This document shows, piece after piece, positions 33,250-43,127 of a stretch of 64,000 bases of DNA. The position numbers and the translations under genes were made by a program. How positions within the stretch are numbered: position 1 is the stretch's first letter; each line of letters begins with the position of its first letter. The notes under the pieces are model-generated. The model did not search any database, was not told the origin of the DNA, and saw only the letters and a program-made list of their open reading frames with translations. This DNA is from Symbiodinium natans (lineage: Eukaryota; Sar; Dinophyceae; Suessiales; Symbiodiniaceae), in contig CAJNDS010000990.1 of the NCBI GenBank assembly GCA_905221605.1, positions 12,501 through 76,500 of the forward strand. The letters run 5' to 3'.

Positions 33250-35151
33250 ATGGATTCACTCACAAGACTTATCGATCAGGCGATGGCCAAGCACGGCTCC
33301 AAGGAGTGGGCGATCAAGGACCTGAACGAGCCGTCATACGTCAAGAAATCACCAGACGACCCAGGATGTGATTTGTCCATGTCTGCCTTTGAGAAGTATG
33401 TGTGCCGCAATGACGTCGCCCGGTATTGCACCTTGATGTTCGACTTCCACTACGCAATCCCAGAAATGGGTAACCTCAGTGCTCTATGTACTCAATTGGC
33501 CCGTCTCGAGTATGAAGGTCTTCCTCCCCATTTGCGGCCTCCAGCAGACCTACCGAACGGGTGTGTCTTGTCCTATATCATCGTCAACAACCAAGATGGC
33601 ACCATGAACGTCCTTCGTGTCTTCAAGTTCGCTGAGAGAGTCGCAGTTCAAAAGGCACGAAATATCTGCACAGGCCACTTTGCTATCCCGGCCAGCCGAA
33701 ATGGGCCCTGGGCATGGTTGAAGGCAATCTACTCACTGCTGGATAGATTGCCGGGTCATCATGTGAAATGGTGGTCTCTGGAAGCAAAAGACAAGGACAT
33801 GAAACGCTCCAGATCCGACGTATGGTGCCCTGATGAAGATGAACTCCGCACGGGTGTTGAATACATCAACAGGGAGGCCCCGGACGATGATTCGAAAAAC
33901 CAACAATACCTCTGGGTCCTGACGAAGATCCAGGCGGATAGTGGCTCCCCGATTTCGGGGTGGCCAGAAACCAAGGTGATTCGAATGGCCCAAAACAAGT
34001 CGAGGGCCACAACGGGAGCAACGTCGATGACTTTCTTCCCTTTCACTCTGAAGAGCATGAAGCCTCTGATGAGTGAATTCCTATTCCCCATGCTTGCCCC
34101 ATTGCTGACATCATTTGGCATCGTCACCATCGGCTGGCCTGGCGTCGGAAAGACCCCGTTCCTGATCGCACTGAGTCTAGCTCTCGGACGATACCAAATC
34201 CAGCGAATGGGCTTGGAGAATGCGGTGGCAGCTTGGAGGCGAGCAAAATCAATGGACAACTTTCGCCATAAGACTGGCCAGGTGTATGAGGGTCTTATCC
34301 TGGACGACCCCTCCATGGATCGCATCGACGCCGCTGATCTCAAAAGCTGGCTTACAGCTGAGGAGGATCAGAACTGCTCGAGTCGGTATACCGACGTGAA
34401 GCTTGTTCGAAATACCTTACCTGCTGTCTCATCCAATGACCTGGAGGAGGAGCAGGAGCCTCCGAGAGATCGCCGGCGTACTACCATCGAGCCCACAGAG
34501 TTCTTTACCCTCGTCAAGAAAATGTTCCAAGGCTACAAGGAGGCAGATGTGATGGCAATCCTTAAAAGGTGTGTCGTCATGGTGTTCGGGAAGCACTCCT
34601 TCTATCTTCGCCTGCCCAGTCAGGATCATGATGCAGTCGTACATCGCCTCCATGACGAGAACCTACACGAGGATCTCTTCATGGACAGGGACAAGGCCTT
34701 TTATGCAAAGTACAAGACCGGCGTACATGAGCTACCACCCACCCATGCAGAAGACATCGAGCGGGAGCAAGCCTTGATTGACCAGGGTATGCGTGACATG
34801 CACCTTGCGGGCCGCCCTGAGCTCTATATTCAGGAGATCAACGATACCATTGCTACAAAGAACCGGGAAGCGACTTTGGCAGCCACTGCAGTTCTTCTTC
34901 CCCCTTCTATCTCCAGCGATGAGGAGAGTAGAGTGCCCGTACCAGACCCAGCGGCTTTACCCGTCGCATGCGTGAAGCCACCTCGGCGCCTTGGTACCTT
35001 CAACATCCCCGGTGCTAAGCGGCGTCTGACCGGGAAAACATCCTTGCCCCCTCCCATGGCGGAGTCAGATGCGGGTAACCATGACATCAAGGAGCCGAAC
35101 ACGGAGGAGGACGATCCAGATGAAGAGGCGGCACGTGCTCTTCACGATTGA
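33250..35151 (+). CDS. element ORF2: P-loop NTPase, SF3 helicase-like
   Basis: 633 aa from ATG 33250. A Walker A motif GWPGVGKT (295-302) follows a hydrophobic strand; a Walker B-like motif LILDDP (349-354) follows about 50 residues later; a hydrophobic strand ending VSSND (393-397) fits SF3 motif C or an AAA+ sensor 1. This spacing, with basic and arginine-rich residues after it (406-410), matches superfamily 3 helicases of small DNA viruses and Polinton-like elements. The N-terminal 290 residues are unassigned; I see no HUH endonuclease motif. The C-terminus (about 545-633) is proline-rich, basic then acidic, probably disordered. It likely unwinds or replicates element DNA, perhaps acting on the palindromic units. 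A generic AAA+ ATPase (for example a transposition regulator) is the main alternative. Confidence 0.65.
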   Translation: MDSLTRLIDQAMAKHGSKEWAIKDLNEPSYVKKSPDDPGCDLSMSAFEKYVCRNDVARYCTLMFDFHYAIPEMGNLSALCTQLARLEYEGLPPHLRPPADLPNGCVLSYIIVNNQDGTMNVLRVFKFAERVAVQKARNICTGHFAIPASRNGPWAWLKAIYSLLDRLPGHHVKWWSLEAKDKDMKRSRSDVWCPDEDELRTGVEYINREAPDDDSKNQQYLWVLTKIQADSGSPISGWPETKVIRMAQNKSRATTGATSMTFFPFTLKSMKPLMSEFLFPMLAPLLTSFGIVTIGWPGVGKTPFLIALSLALGRYQIQRMGLENAVAAWRRAKSMDNFRHKTGQVYEGLILDDPSMDRIDAADLKSWLTAEEDQNCSSRYTDVKLVRNTLPAVSSNDLEEEQEPPRDRRRTTIEPTEFFTLVKKMFQGYKEADVMAILKRCVVMVFGKHSFYLRLPSQDHDAVVHRLHDENLHEDLFMDRDKAFYAKYKTGVHELPPTHAEDIEREQALIDQGMRDMHLAGRPELYIQEINDTIATKNREATLAATAVLLPPSISSDEESRVPVPDPAALPVACVKPPRRLGTFNIPGAKRRLTGKTSLPPPMAESDAGNHDIKEPNTEEDDPDEEAARALHD

Positions 35152-35369
35152 GAACCAGAACAGTGAGTCAGGCCGGCGCAGGATATAAGACACATACCGA
35201 GGCAACGCACGCGAGCACAGCAGAACGATGAGGAAACTCAGTGTGTGCCTGCAGAATTCCATTTCTATATCCAGCGCTTGCACTAATGCATGCGGTGTAC
35301 ATGAGGCGACCTGTTCATTTCGCAGCATATGAGAGTGTAAGTAGTGAGAGCGTCGTAGTTCCCGTCGCC

Positions 35370-36716
35370 ATGAAACGTCCAGCCAGTGTAAGCTCCATGC
35401 GGCGCCCGTCCGCATCGTCCGGTTCCTCTCATTCTACGTCTTCCATGAAGGATGTCACGAATATCAAGGAGTACATCTACCCGGGGGACGACTGCCCCGT
35501 GTGTGGCATGAGGCTGTACACCAGAAAGGACAAAGCAGTTTGCGCGGTTCTTTTGGGAGGTGAGACCATAACCGATGTGAAAACATATCCCAAGGTCTGC
35601 AATCGCTGTAGAAACACCACGCGCTACAACCTCGTGACCGTCGGTAAGGAGACACTGAACTGCATGTCACTGGATGAAATGAAACAGTGTGGGGCACTGT
35701 TCATCACTTCCAAGACCGCCTTCAGCTTCTCGTACCTGGAGATGACGTACATTCGCCTCCTTCGTGGTAAGCTTGCACCTGGGCAGGAAAGCTCTATCCT
35801 ACACATCTACCACTCTGAGGATACCAGGATGCCTACATCCCGACGACTTCGTGAGTTCTTGCTGCACGCTCTAGAAGCCTACGCCGTTGCCAAACGTACT
35901 CCGTCGGTTGCGGTTCAGTTCAACATGAGCTATCCAGCGAGCGCAGTTACCAAGGTTGGAAAGGTCATCACGTTCCCATGCCCAGATGCAGTCAATGCTA
36001 TTTCCTTTGATGGCCACTTTGGTATCCATCGCACATTGTCCAAGTGGGACGCCCCTCGTGACACCAAGCTCAAAGGCTATCCTCGGCAGAAGGTGTTGCG
36101 GGAAGATGAGCGGAGCTGCTCATGCAGAAGGAAGGACGCAAAACGTCTTGTCCTACCTCAGCGGACGGCGGGGTGGCACTTTGCCGTTGATCCCGATTCG
36201 AGGCGCATCTTGGGGGCGGTGGAGCACATACAGAACGAGTGCAACAAGGATAAGGTTCGTCTCCTCAAGACTGTGATGCATATGCCGGGCATCCACGCGG
36301 ATCTTCTGATCCATGATGACATCTGCCACTTCCAGCCCTTTGTCACGAAGCACCACGCTGAGGCATTCGCCGGGATTAAGTTTTGGGTGATTGATGCATT
36401 TCATTGTCCCAACCACACGTGTGATAAATGCGTCTGGTCCACCGCGGAAAAGCGCCGGTGTAAGAGCGTTAGAACGAACGTCTCAGAGAGTGTGAACGCC
36501 TGGGTGAGAAGCCTCAATTTTTTCTTGAATAGCCTGAGACCACTCTCGCACATCTTCTGGATGGAGGAAATGGGCACATTCTATAACTCCAACTTGCAGT
36601 CCGTGCCAGTACGGATTAATAAGAGGACGAATGTGCTGGGGCGTGCGAAGCGTGTCCTCAAGAAGCCGGCCGCTCGTAAGGTCTTGAAAAGACCGTCGAT
36701 CTTGAAGAGATCGTAA
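35370..36716 (+). CDS. element ORF3: zinc-finger DDE transposase-like protein
   Basis: 448 aa from ATG 35370 (context GTCGCCATGAAA). The frame is open further upstream (ATGs at 35286 and 35301), but residues there are atypical and the KRPAS start matches the KRPS tail. Motifs: CPVC and CNRC (C42, C45, C77, C80), a treble-clef-like zinc site; SFDGHF (D214); IHDDICHF (D316/D317); a HCPNHTCDKC cluster (345-354); and NVSESVNAW (E373). The D-D-E order with a zinc cluster before the glutamate resembles RNase H-fold transposases of the KDZ/CxC type. N- and C-terminal basic repeats (KRPAS, KKPAARK, KRPS) look like nuclear or DNA-binding tails. It would cut and join at the 19-bp TIRs. Family assignment is by motif pattern only. 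Confidence 0.65.
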   Translation: MKRPASVSSMRRPSASSGSSHSTSSMKDVTNIKEYIYPGDDCPVCGMRLYTRKDKAVCAVLLGGETITDVKTYPKVCNRCRNTTRYNLVTVGKETLNCMSLDEMKQCGALFITSKTAFSFSYLEMTYIRLLRGKLAPGQESSILHIYHSEDTRMPTSRRLREFLLHALEAYAVAKRTPSVAVQFNMSYPASAVTKVGKVITFPCPDAVNAISFDGHFGIHRTLSKWDAPRDTKLKGYPRQKVLREDERSCSCRRKDAKRLVLPQRTAGWHFAVDPDSRRILGAVEHIQNECNKDKVRLLKTVMHMPGIHADLLIHDDICHFQPFVTKHHAEAFAGIKFWVIDAFHCPNHTCDKCVWSTAEKRRCKSVRTNVSESVNAWVRSLNFFLNSLRPLSHIFWMEEMGTFYNSNLQSVPVRINKRTNVLGRAKRVLKKPAARKVLKRPSILKRS

Positions 36717-36807
36717 TTAAGTCTTCTCCCATCATCGCACCACCTTCTGCGTATCCTGTGATCGTAATCCAATCTTCTCCCATCGTCGCACCGCCTTGTG
36801 CGTATCC
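36708..36807 (+). repeat. 51-bp tandem repeat across ORF3 stop
   Basis: Two copies (36708-36756 and 36759-36807), each running GATCGTAAT...TCTTCTCCCAT...GCGTATCC with about 90% identity. The first copy includes the ORF3 stop codon, so the repeat forms the 3' UTR. Confidence 0.7.
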
Positions 36808-37132
36808 AGTAAGGAGTAGTCTGTAAGCTGTCGTCAGGTAGCGTCACTGTAGCGTCGATGATCGGAGTAATGGGGACATCCCGAGGATATAGATTTCCTC
36901 ACTGTGAGTAGCTGGGGCAAAGCAAAATGAAAAAGACCTGTGCTCCTGAGGGTGGGTCGGCTGAGCTTACACGTATATATATATATATATATAGAGTGTG
37001 ACGTCCTTCCTGTTAGTCTTTTTATGCTTATGCATCCAAGGTACCTCGGCTGCAACTGGTTGTGACTTGGCATCTGGGTGATACACACGCACAAAAAAAA
37101 CATGTAAAACAATAGCCACAACTCTACAACAG
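36808..37132. other. right subterminal spacer of element
   Basis: About 325 bp without a credible ORF. It contains a TA run at 36971-36993 and the segment 37038-37090 that resembles 31914-31965. No palindromic 181-bp units are present here, unlike the left end. Confidence 0.5.
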
Positions 37133-37151
37133 ACAAGCGTCCACAGCGTCC
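37133..37151 (-). repeat. right terminal inverted repeat
   Basis: ACAAGCGTCCACAGCGTCC, exact inverse of the left TIR. Five bases later the flanking CCCTAAA array begins. Confidence 0.85.
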
Positions 37152-37155
37152 CCCT

Positions 37156-37313
37156 CCCAAACCCTAAACCCTAAACCCTAAACCCTAAACCCTAAACCCT
37201 AAACCCTAAACCCTAAACCCTAAACCCTAAACCCTAAACCCTAAACCCTAAACCCTAAACCCTAAACCCTAAACCCTAAACCCTAAACCCTAAACCCTAA
37301 ACCCTAAACCCTA
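37156..37313 (+). repeat. CCCTAAA array, right flank of element
   Basis: About 22 perfect heptamers following the right TIR and ending immediately at the putative splice donor of the exon 37315-37376. Confidence 0.9.
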
Positions 37314-37314
37314 C

Positions 37315-37376
37315 CAAGGTTAGAATGGAGCGAGGTTCGTACTGGACGCGCACATTGGGAGGAATGTTTTCCTCGG
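37315..37376 (-). CDS. probable exon of astacin-like gene
   Basis: 62 nt encoding AEENIPPNVRVQYEPRSIL, preceded by a pyrimidine tract and CGTCAG. It ends at TTG|GTAGGGTTTAGGG, so the intron starts directly in telomere-like repeats. Phase 1 entry fits the HELGH exon and phase 0 exit fits the next exon at 29689-29734. The intron between these two exons holds the 5.9-kb element. Confidence 0.5.
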
Positions 37377-39961
37377 CTGACGGAGCGCAGAGGCCAAAGG
37401 CTTTCATACAAGCAGATAGTGAAGCAACTACATAGAGGTTTAGGGTTTAGGGTTTAGGGTGTAGGGTGTAGGGTTTAGGGTTTAGGGTTTAGGGGTTTAG
37501 GGCAGCATGCGTGTCGGAGATTTCCGTGCTGCTGTCAGGGCCGATCGGGGCCTTTTGTCAGCTCAACCTTGGGTCTTAAAGGTCGACGGAAGGCTTCTAG
37601 TTGCATGAGGTGCAGGGGTTCAAGGTTTGGGATGTGTCCAGGACTTCAGGGGGGGGGTAGGAGTTTATGGCTCCTGGCTCTGGGGGTGCGGGGCTTTGGT
37701 GGGGGTTTCAGGGAGTCTTGTAAGAGAGCCTCCAAAAACCCAACAGGGTTCTTGCTTCTGAATTGAAGTCTGTTCTTGAAAGAAGGGGCTTGGGGCTCAA
37801 AAGGCAACGAAAATACAAGCTCTAAACCCTAAACCTGAAACCATCCAGGGCACCCAATGGAAAATCAGATACGGGCCTTGGCAAAGGCAGCAGCCGGGGG
37901 GGGGGGGGGGGCTTGTTCTAGGGAATACATGGGGGCAATCTAGCTAAGGATGTAAGGTCTGGGCTTTGGGGTTTAGGGCGCCTGTACGACACACCTCAGC
38001 CCGAAACCCTAAACTAAACTCAATCAGCATGCTTTTCGGAGGCGGGCTGTGGAGTTCTGTTTGCTAGGGTTCCACTTGCAGCGCTTTTCCGGAAATGAAT
38101 GAGGCATGTGAGGCACACGGGTTCTTAATCCTTAGAAGTCCAGAATGGTCCTACAAATAACCCCGGAACCCCAACGACCCTAAACTCCAAACTTCACAGA
38201 TGGCAGTCCGCGCCCCCAAAAAACGAAGGTCTCCATTTCCGCCATGTACCAGCAGGTTTTATGAGGCTTGTAGTCTTCTGACCCGGGCTCCAAAGGGGTT
38301 TGGGCGGTCTCTCGCTTGCCTGGTCTGTCTAGGGAGTCTGGGGCTTACCCGAACCTTTAGGGTTGAGGGCTGAGGGTTCTGCTTTGAAAAATTAAGCTTC
38401 GCTTCACTCCTTGACCTGCCAAGCAACCCCCTGGAACCCTGAACCCGGAATTTCGAGTCCCGAAACAACATCCCAGTGGCCCTGGCCAACAACTCACGAG
38501 GACCCTACCCTAAACCCTAAACCCTAAACCCTAAACCCTAAACCCTGAAAATCGACCACGGCACCGACATGCCTCTTCTCGTCCGCCAGCCAAATCCTGG
38601 GCGGCGATTTTTCTCCACACATCCAGGCTTGCCCTTGGAACCTTCTGGCAACTTCCCTAGACCAGCCCCCCCAAAATCCTAAACCCTACCCCGAAACCCC
38701 GAAATTCCTACACCCCTAAACCCTAAACCCCTAAACCCCCTATACCCCTAAACCCCTAAACCCTTAACCGCAAAACCCTGAGATCCGAGATATGACTCAA
38801 CCTCTGAGAGATCCTCTTGCAGCCAACATGGACTTGGGACTTCTTGCTCGTCTGCGGCTCAAGCCGAACCCCTGTGCCACCACACCCCCCCCCCCACCCT
38901 AAAAAAAAAGAAATGTATATATATATATATATGTATTATATATATAACAACCCAAAGCCCTATATTTTAGAATGTAAACCAGTACATGGGAATTTCTCCA
39001 GAGAAAGGCCCCTTTTTGGGGCGGGTCCTCGAGAACAGGGCGCCTCCCAACTTCGGAGAGCTACTGTAAACACCCAGGTTCCCCTATACTGAACCCTCCA
39101 CTGGGTTGGAGAATTCAGGGTTTATGGGACATGGTTTGCGGCTTATTGGGTCATGGTTGTTTGGGCTTTTTCGGGTTTTAGGGTTTCGGGTTTACCCCTT
39201 GAGAAGAACCGAAACCCGAATTCCGACAGACCCGAAAGCGTACCCCGGTCGGCGACTCTCAGCGCTGAACCCCAAACCCAAACCCTAAAACCAACAGTCC
39301 CTAAACCCTAAACCCTAAACCCTACACCCTTAACCCTAAACCCTAAACCCTAAACCCTCGAAGATAGAAGAAGCTTGAGTCGCTTTGACCCCGCATCGGG
39401 GCGCCGATGGTGGTGGGCCATGCCTCAGAACTCCAGGGCTTCGGGTTTAGGGCTTAGGGCTGGTAATTCGAGGGCCCTTCAGGGCCTACAGGGTGGCAGC
39501 TTGGCCCTCTCTGGCCCCCTGAACCGTAGTCTTCGTGGTTCTGTTTCTGCGTGCTTGTGTCTTCGAACCACCCCTCAGGTCAATGCTGAAAGGGTCCAGA
39601 AGAGAGGGATGTGCCAAGGTTAGGCATGCTCGTTGTAAGGGGTTTAGGGCTTCGGGTTTCGGGTTTGACGGTTCGGGATTTAGGGGTTGCTGGCTGTTGC
39701 CCTGGGGGATTGAGCCCTGTTCAAGGATGAAACGAAGGTGGCCAGCCTTTCGATTGAGTTCTGCTTTCCGTCCCCATTGTAGAGGTGAGGGCTTTGGGAG
39801 TGTAGGGCCCGATTTCCTTCGGGGAAGGGGTTAGGACTTCGCCGGGCTTCTTGTAACCAACATCTACTCCATGTGGCATACAAAGGGGAGGCCCAAATGC
39901 CTTCCCGGTTGTCGGGTTTCGGCATTATTCTTTTAGCCCTCCTGAAATCGAGCTGGAGCAC

Positions 39962-40037
39962 CCAAGACGTGGCCCAGCTCGTGGATGATGTTGCCCACGC
40001 TCCGCTGGGAGTTGCACGACCTCAACTTTGGTACGGG
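39962..40037 (-). CDS. astacin zinc-binding exon (HELGH)
   Basis: 76 nt, acceptor GACGTAG or CCAAAG, donor G|GTGCTC. It encodes KLRSCNSQRSVG followed by NIIHELGHVLG. HExxH is the zincin zinc-binding motif with catalytic Glu; a cysteine 12 residues before the motif is typical of astacins. The third zinc ligand (HExxHxxGxxH) is not in this exon and should be at the start of the next, which I could not locate between 37.4 and 39.9 kb. So the active site may be incomplete or encoded by a short missed exon. Confidence 0.7.
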
Positions 40038-40811
40038 CTACGTCTGCGTATGTTTCCGGGCTTCCGCGGGCCCCGCAACCCCCCCACAGACCCCAGACGT
40101 TGGGCCTTATAAGCCCAGTACCCTATACCCCTAGGATTGCCCTTAAAACCCTCTGAAGAAAATATTCCATGATCCCAAAGGCCTACCTAGAAACCCAGGT
40201 ACTCATTAGGGTTTAGGGTTTTGGGTTTAGGGTTTAGGGCTGAGAGCTTCTGCCGGCCCCTCCTGGAAGATTTGGCTGGCTGGCTGGAAGCTTATTTCGG
40301 GTTGAGGGTTCAGGGTTTGGGAAACCCTAAACCCTAAACCCTAAACTCTAAACCCTAAACCCTAAACCCTCGGGCTGCAGAAAGAATAGGTGTGTATAGT
40401 GGACGTATCATGCTGAATTCTGAAGCGAACGTGACATCCTGAAACTGCAAAGCTAACACAGCGCACAGAGAAAGCGCCACATGCGACCTGTGCCTTCCCC
40501 CACCCCTCCGCCCCCTCCCCCTCCAAGCAATACTTTCAACCCTGATTCTAAGAACTTCCAAAGAGGCTGGGGACTCGAGACCCCGAACCCCCAGGTGTTC
40601 CCCCACTCCAGTTTGAGAACTACGGGCCGAGCGTAGAGCTTCAAGCTTAAGGTCCCGACAGTTAGGGAATTCAGCCTCAACAAGCCCTAATCCCGAAGCC
40701 CTACACCCAACACAGCTAGCCCGAAACCCTAAACCCTAAACCCGAAACTCTAAACAACGTTCAAGGGGATCCTGGCTTGAAGAAGCGGCTGCCAAGGGGC
40801 CCCAAGTTGAC

Positions 40812-40868
40812 CCTGGTCTCACCGTTGGGCCCCGGATAGCCGATCTCGGCGTAGCAGGAGGAGAAGTC
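40812..40868 (-). CDS. astacin domain exon 3
   Basis: 57 nt (19 codons), acceptor TTCGCAG, donor GTCAAC. It encodes DFSSCYAEIGYPGPNGETR, corresponding to the conserved astacin segment with a cysteine then a V/I-G-x-x-G turn just before the zinc-binding helix. Phase 0 at both ends. Confidence 0.65.
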
Positions 40869-41420
40869 CTGCGAACCCAAGGCGCCGTCCAGGGTTTAGG
40901 GTTTAGGGTTTAGGGTTTATAGGTTATAGGGTTTAGGGTTTAGGGTTTAGGGTTTCGGGTCTAGGGATTAGGGTTTAGGGTTCAGGGGTGTAGGGTTTAG
41001 GTACCCTGAAACCAGGAACCCTAAACCCAGCAACCCTGAACCCAGGAACCCTGAACTGCAAACCCTAAACCCTAAACCCTAAACCCAAAAGGGCTTCGGT
41101 GGGTTTAGGGTTTAGGGGCTTCGGCTCCAAGGCCGAGGTCTTTGCAACTTTAGTTGGGGGCGGTTATGATTGAGGGTTTAGGGTTTAGGGTTTAGGGTCT
41201 AGGGTTTAGGCTTTAGGGTTTAGGGCGTGGGGGGGGGGGGGGGAAGAGGCTTTAGGGTGTGGAGTCGAGGGACTCTCTTGCCAATGTATGCCACCCTCTC
41301 TCTCTCTGTCCCTCTCCCTCCTCTCTCTCACTCACACTCTCACTCACACTCACACTCACTCTCTCTCTCTCTCTCTCCGTCTCTTCCGTCGGTCTTCTCT
41401 CTCTCTCTCTCTTTCTTCTC

Positions 41421-41503
41421 GCCGTCCTCCAGAACGACGCGGATGCGAGGCCTATTGCCACCTTTGCACATGAAGGTGGTTTCAGTGGGAGCAGGTTCAT
41501 GGT
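41421..41503 (-). CDS. astacin domain exon 2
   Basis: 83 nt, acceptor CTATAG, probable GA-type donor. It encodes HEPAPTETTFMCKGG and RPRIRVVLEDG. It lies between the IPY exon and the CYAEIGY exon, where astacins have the T-C-I-R-F strand and a following I-x-I-x strand; the RIRVV strand fits. Phases match both neighbouring exons. The adjoining CT-rich microsatellite (41300-41415) forms the start of the next intron. Confidence 0.5.
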
Positions 41504-42625
41504 CTATAGATTCGGCTTAGGGGTTCTGGGCCTTGGGGATGTTTAGGGGGCCTTTGGGACCTTTTTGATTATGAAGGGTCCTTAGGGTCTTTAGGGTTCG
41601 GGGATCAGGTGCAAAGGGGTGGGAGTCCAGCTTCCCATCTTACAAGCTTCCTTGGTTGCAGTTGACAGAGATCTTTAGCATCACTCAAACCCCAAACCCT
41701 CAACCCCTAAACCCCAAACCTTTAGACCTGGAAGCCTACCCTTCGAAACCGAGCTCCAGGCCCTCACCTTGGGGTTAGGGTTTGGGGTTTCGGGATTGGC
41801 GTTTAGGGTTAGGGTCTAAGGCCTAAACCCTGTGAATGAACCCTATACTCCCAAGCCCAGGCAAAATATGAAAATCCTGCTTCGGGTTGAAGAACTCAGG
41901 CCACTTGGATGAGGGTTTCAGCTTTGGGTCCATGCCCCAGACCCCTAAACCCCATACCCTCAACTAGAGGGTTTTGGGGGTTTAGGAACCCTAAACCCTA
42001 AACCCCCAAGGTCAGTGGCCCCAGCTAGTTGGCAGGCTTCCGCTCCCAAATCCGAGGCCGTGCACCCTGCTTGAACTGAATGCAGGTGCTTTCCTTGCGC
42101 TTTAGGGTTTAGAGTTTGGGGTTTAGGGTTTAGGGTTTGGGGTTTAGGGTTTGGGGTTCAGGGTCTTTTTAGGTTTTAGGGAGTAGGCTTTATGTGGGTT
42201 TACTGGGGTTCAGGGCGCGAATTTGGTGGTTTCCCAAACAGGGGTCTTTTTGTGGGAGTCCTTCTTCCCGTCCGCCCTAGAATCCTGTTGTAATCACATT
42301 CCTATCGTAAGGTTCGAGCTTTAAAGCAGACTTAATGATCGCGAACATGAAGCCCGATGCAGCAGAACAGCGTCATGCTAGCCCAAACTCGCAACCCTCC
42401 CGTGGCAGCCTGAAGGCAGACTGAACTCAAAGACGCCCTCACCCTAATCCACCAATCAAACCCTAAATCCCAAAGCCCCAAAAACTCCTGAACCCTACGC
42501 TTGAGATCATATACCCGAAGCTGGACGCTTTTACTAGGGTACACGGACCATCAACACCCCAAACCCTAAACCCTAAACCCCAAACCCTAAACCCTAAACC
42601 TCAACTCAGTCCCCCAGCAGTTCTC

Positions 42626-42715
42626 CGGCCTCCCACGCCTGTGTAGCCGCAGCAAAGGCATCACGGCGTACGTGGTCCACGTTCTCGTCGAAAACGTAGG
42701 GGATGAGGAAGTTAC
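42626..42715 (-). CDS. astacin domain exon 1
   Basis: 90 nt open on the minus strand. It encodes LIPYVFDENVDHVRRDAF and then an AATQAWEA stretch, matching the start of the astacin (M12A) catalytic domain, where an IPY strand is followed by a helix with an R..F..A...W.E pattern. The exon start after an AG and the end at a GA-type donor are inferred; these borders put the join to 41421-41503 in frame. It is the first of five astacin-like exons running down the minus strand. Confidence 0.65.
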
Positions 42716-43127
42716 CTCGAGGTTTCATGGTAATGTATGTATCTACATCCATCTATCCATCTATCTCTATATGTACATACATATATATATATATAGACAT
42801 ATATGGTCACTTCTCTAAAACATGGTCCCTTTCGGGATTATTACAAGGAGGCCCCGAATATGCAAACCCCAAAAAGGACCACAATTCATATATACATATA
42901 TATATATACATATATATATGTATATATATATATATATATATAAATATAGATGCATACTATGTTCCACCCTCCCCTCTCGCAAAGGCGCCACCGTAAGGAC
43001 AGTGTGAATACAAAACTAGCATCCAAGGCTTCACAGGGACTCTTCAGGTCAATCTTGGATTCAACGCTTGAAGTCAATCGAAAAAACGTTTCAACTGAAA
43101 CGGCCAGGATCCAAGGCCTTCATGTCG

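Larger units (their letters stand above)
31204..37151 (+). mobile_element. TIR element with helicase-like and DDE-like ORFs
   Basis: A 5948-bp unit bounded by perfect 19-bp terminal inverted repeats (GGACGCTGTGGACGCTTGT and its reverse complement). It contains three intact intronless ORFs on the + strand and almost no telomere-like repeats, whereas both sides are (CCCTAAA)n arrays of about 150 bp in the same orientation. Order: TIR hairpin, three 181-bp palindromic units, spacer, ORF1, ORF2 (P-loop/SF3-like), ORF3 (zinc finger plus D-D-E), 51-bp tandem repeat, spacer, TIR. Open frames and perfect TIRs suggest recent insertion. No target-site duplication is clear next to the TIRs. The DDE core recalls KDZ-like transposases and the helicase recalls Polinton-like viruses and virophages, but no capsid, packaging ATPase or polymerase is seen. 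I do not recognise a named family. Confidence 0.8.

Noticed and set aside
33250-34100. HUH endonuclease in the N-terminus of ORF2
   Set aside because: No HxH or HxQ motif with a downstream catalytic Tyr in a plausible context; only isolated His residues.
35241-35369. Upstream extension of ORF3 from a GTG at 35241
   Set aside because: A GTG start is unlikely in a nuclear gene; ATG 35370 has good context and begins a basic motif repeated at the C-terminus. ATGs at 35286 and 35301 remain possible.
38557-38640. Island reading IWLADEKRHVGAVVDF as the missing astacin HExxR exon
   Set aside because: It lacks the expected His-Glu and Arg-Asp residues and the phase does not fit the HELGH exon.
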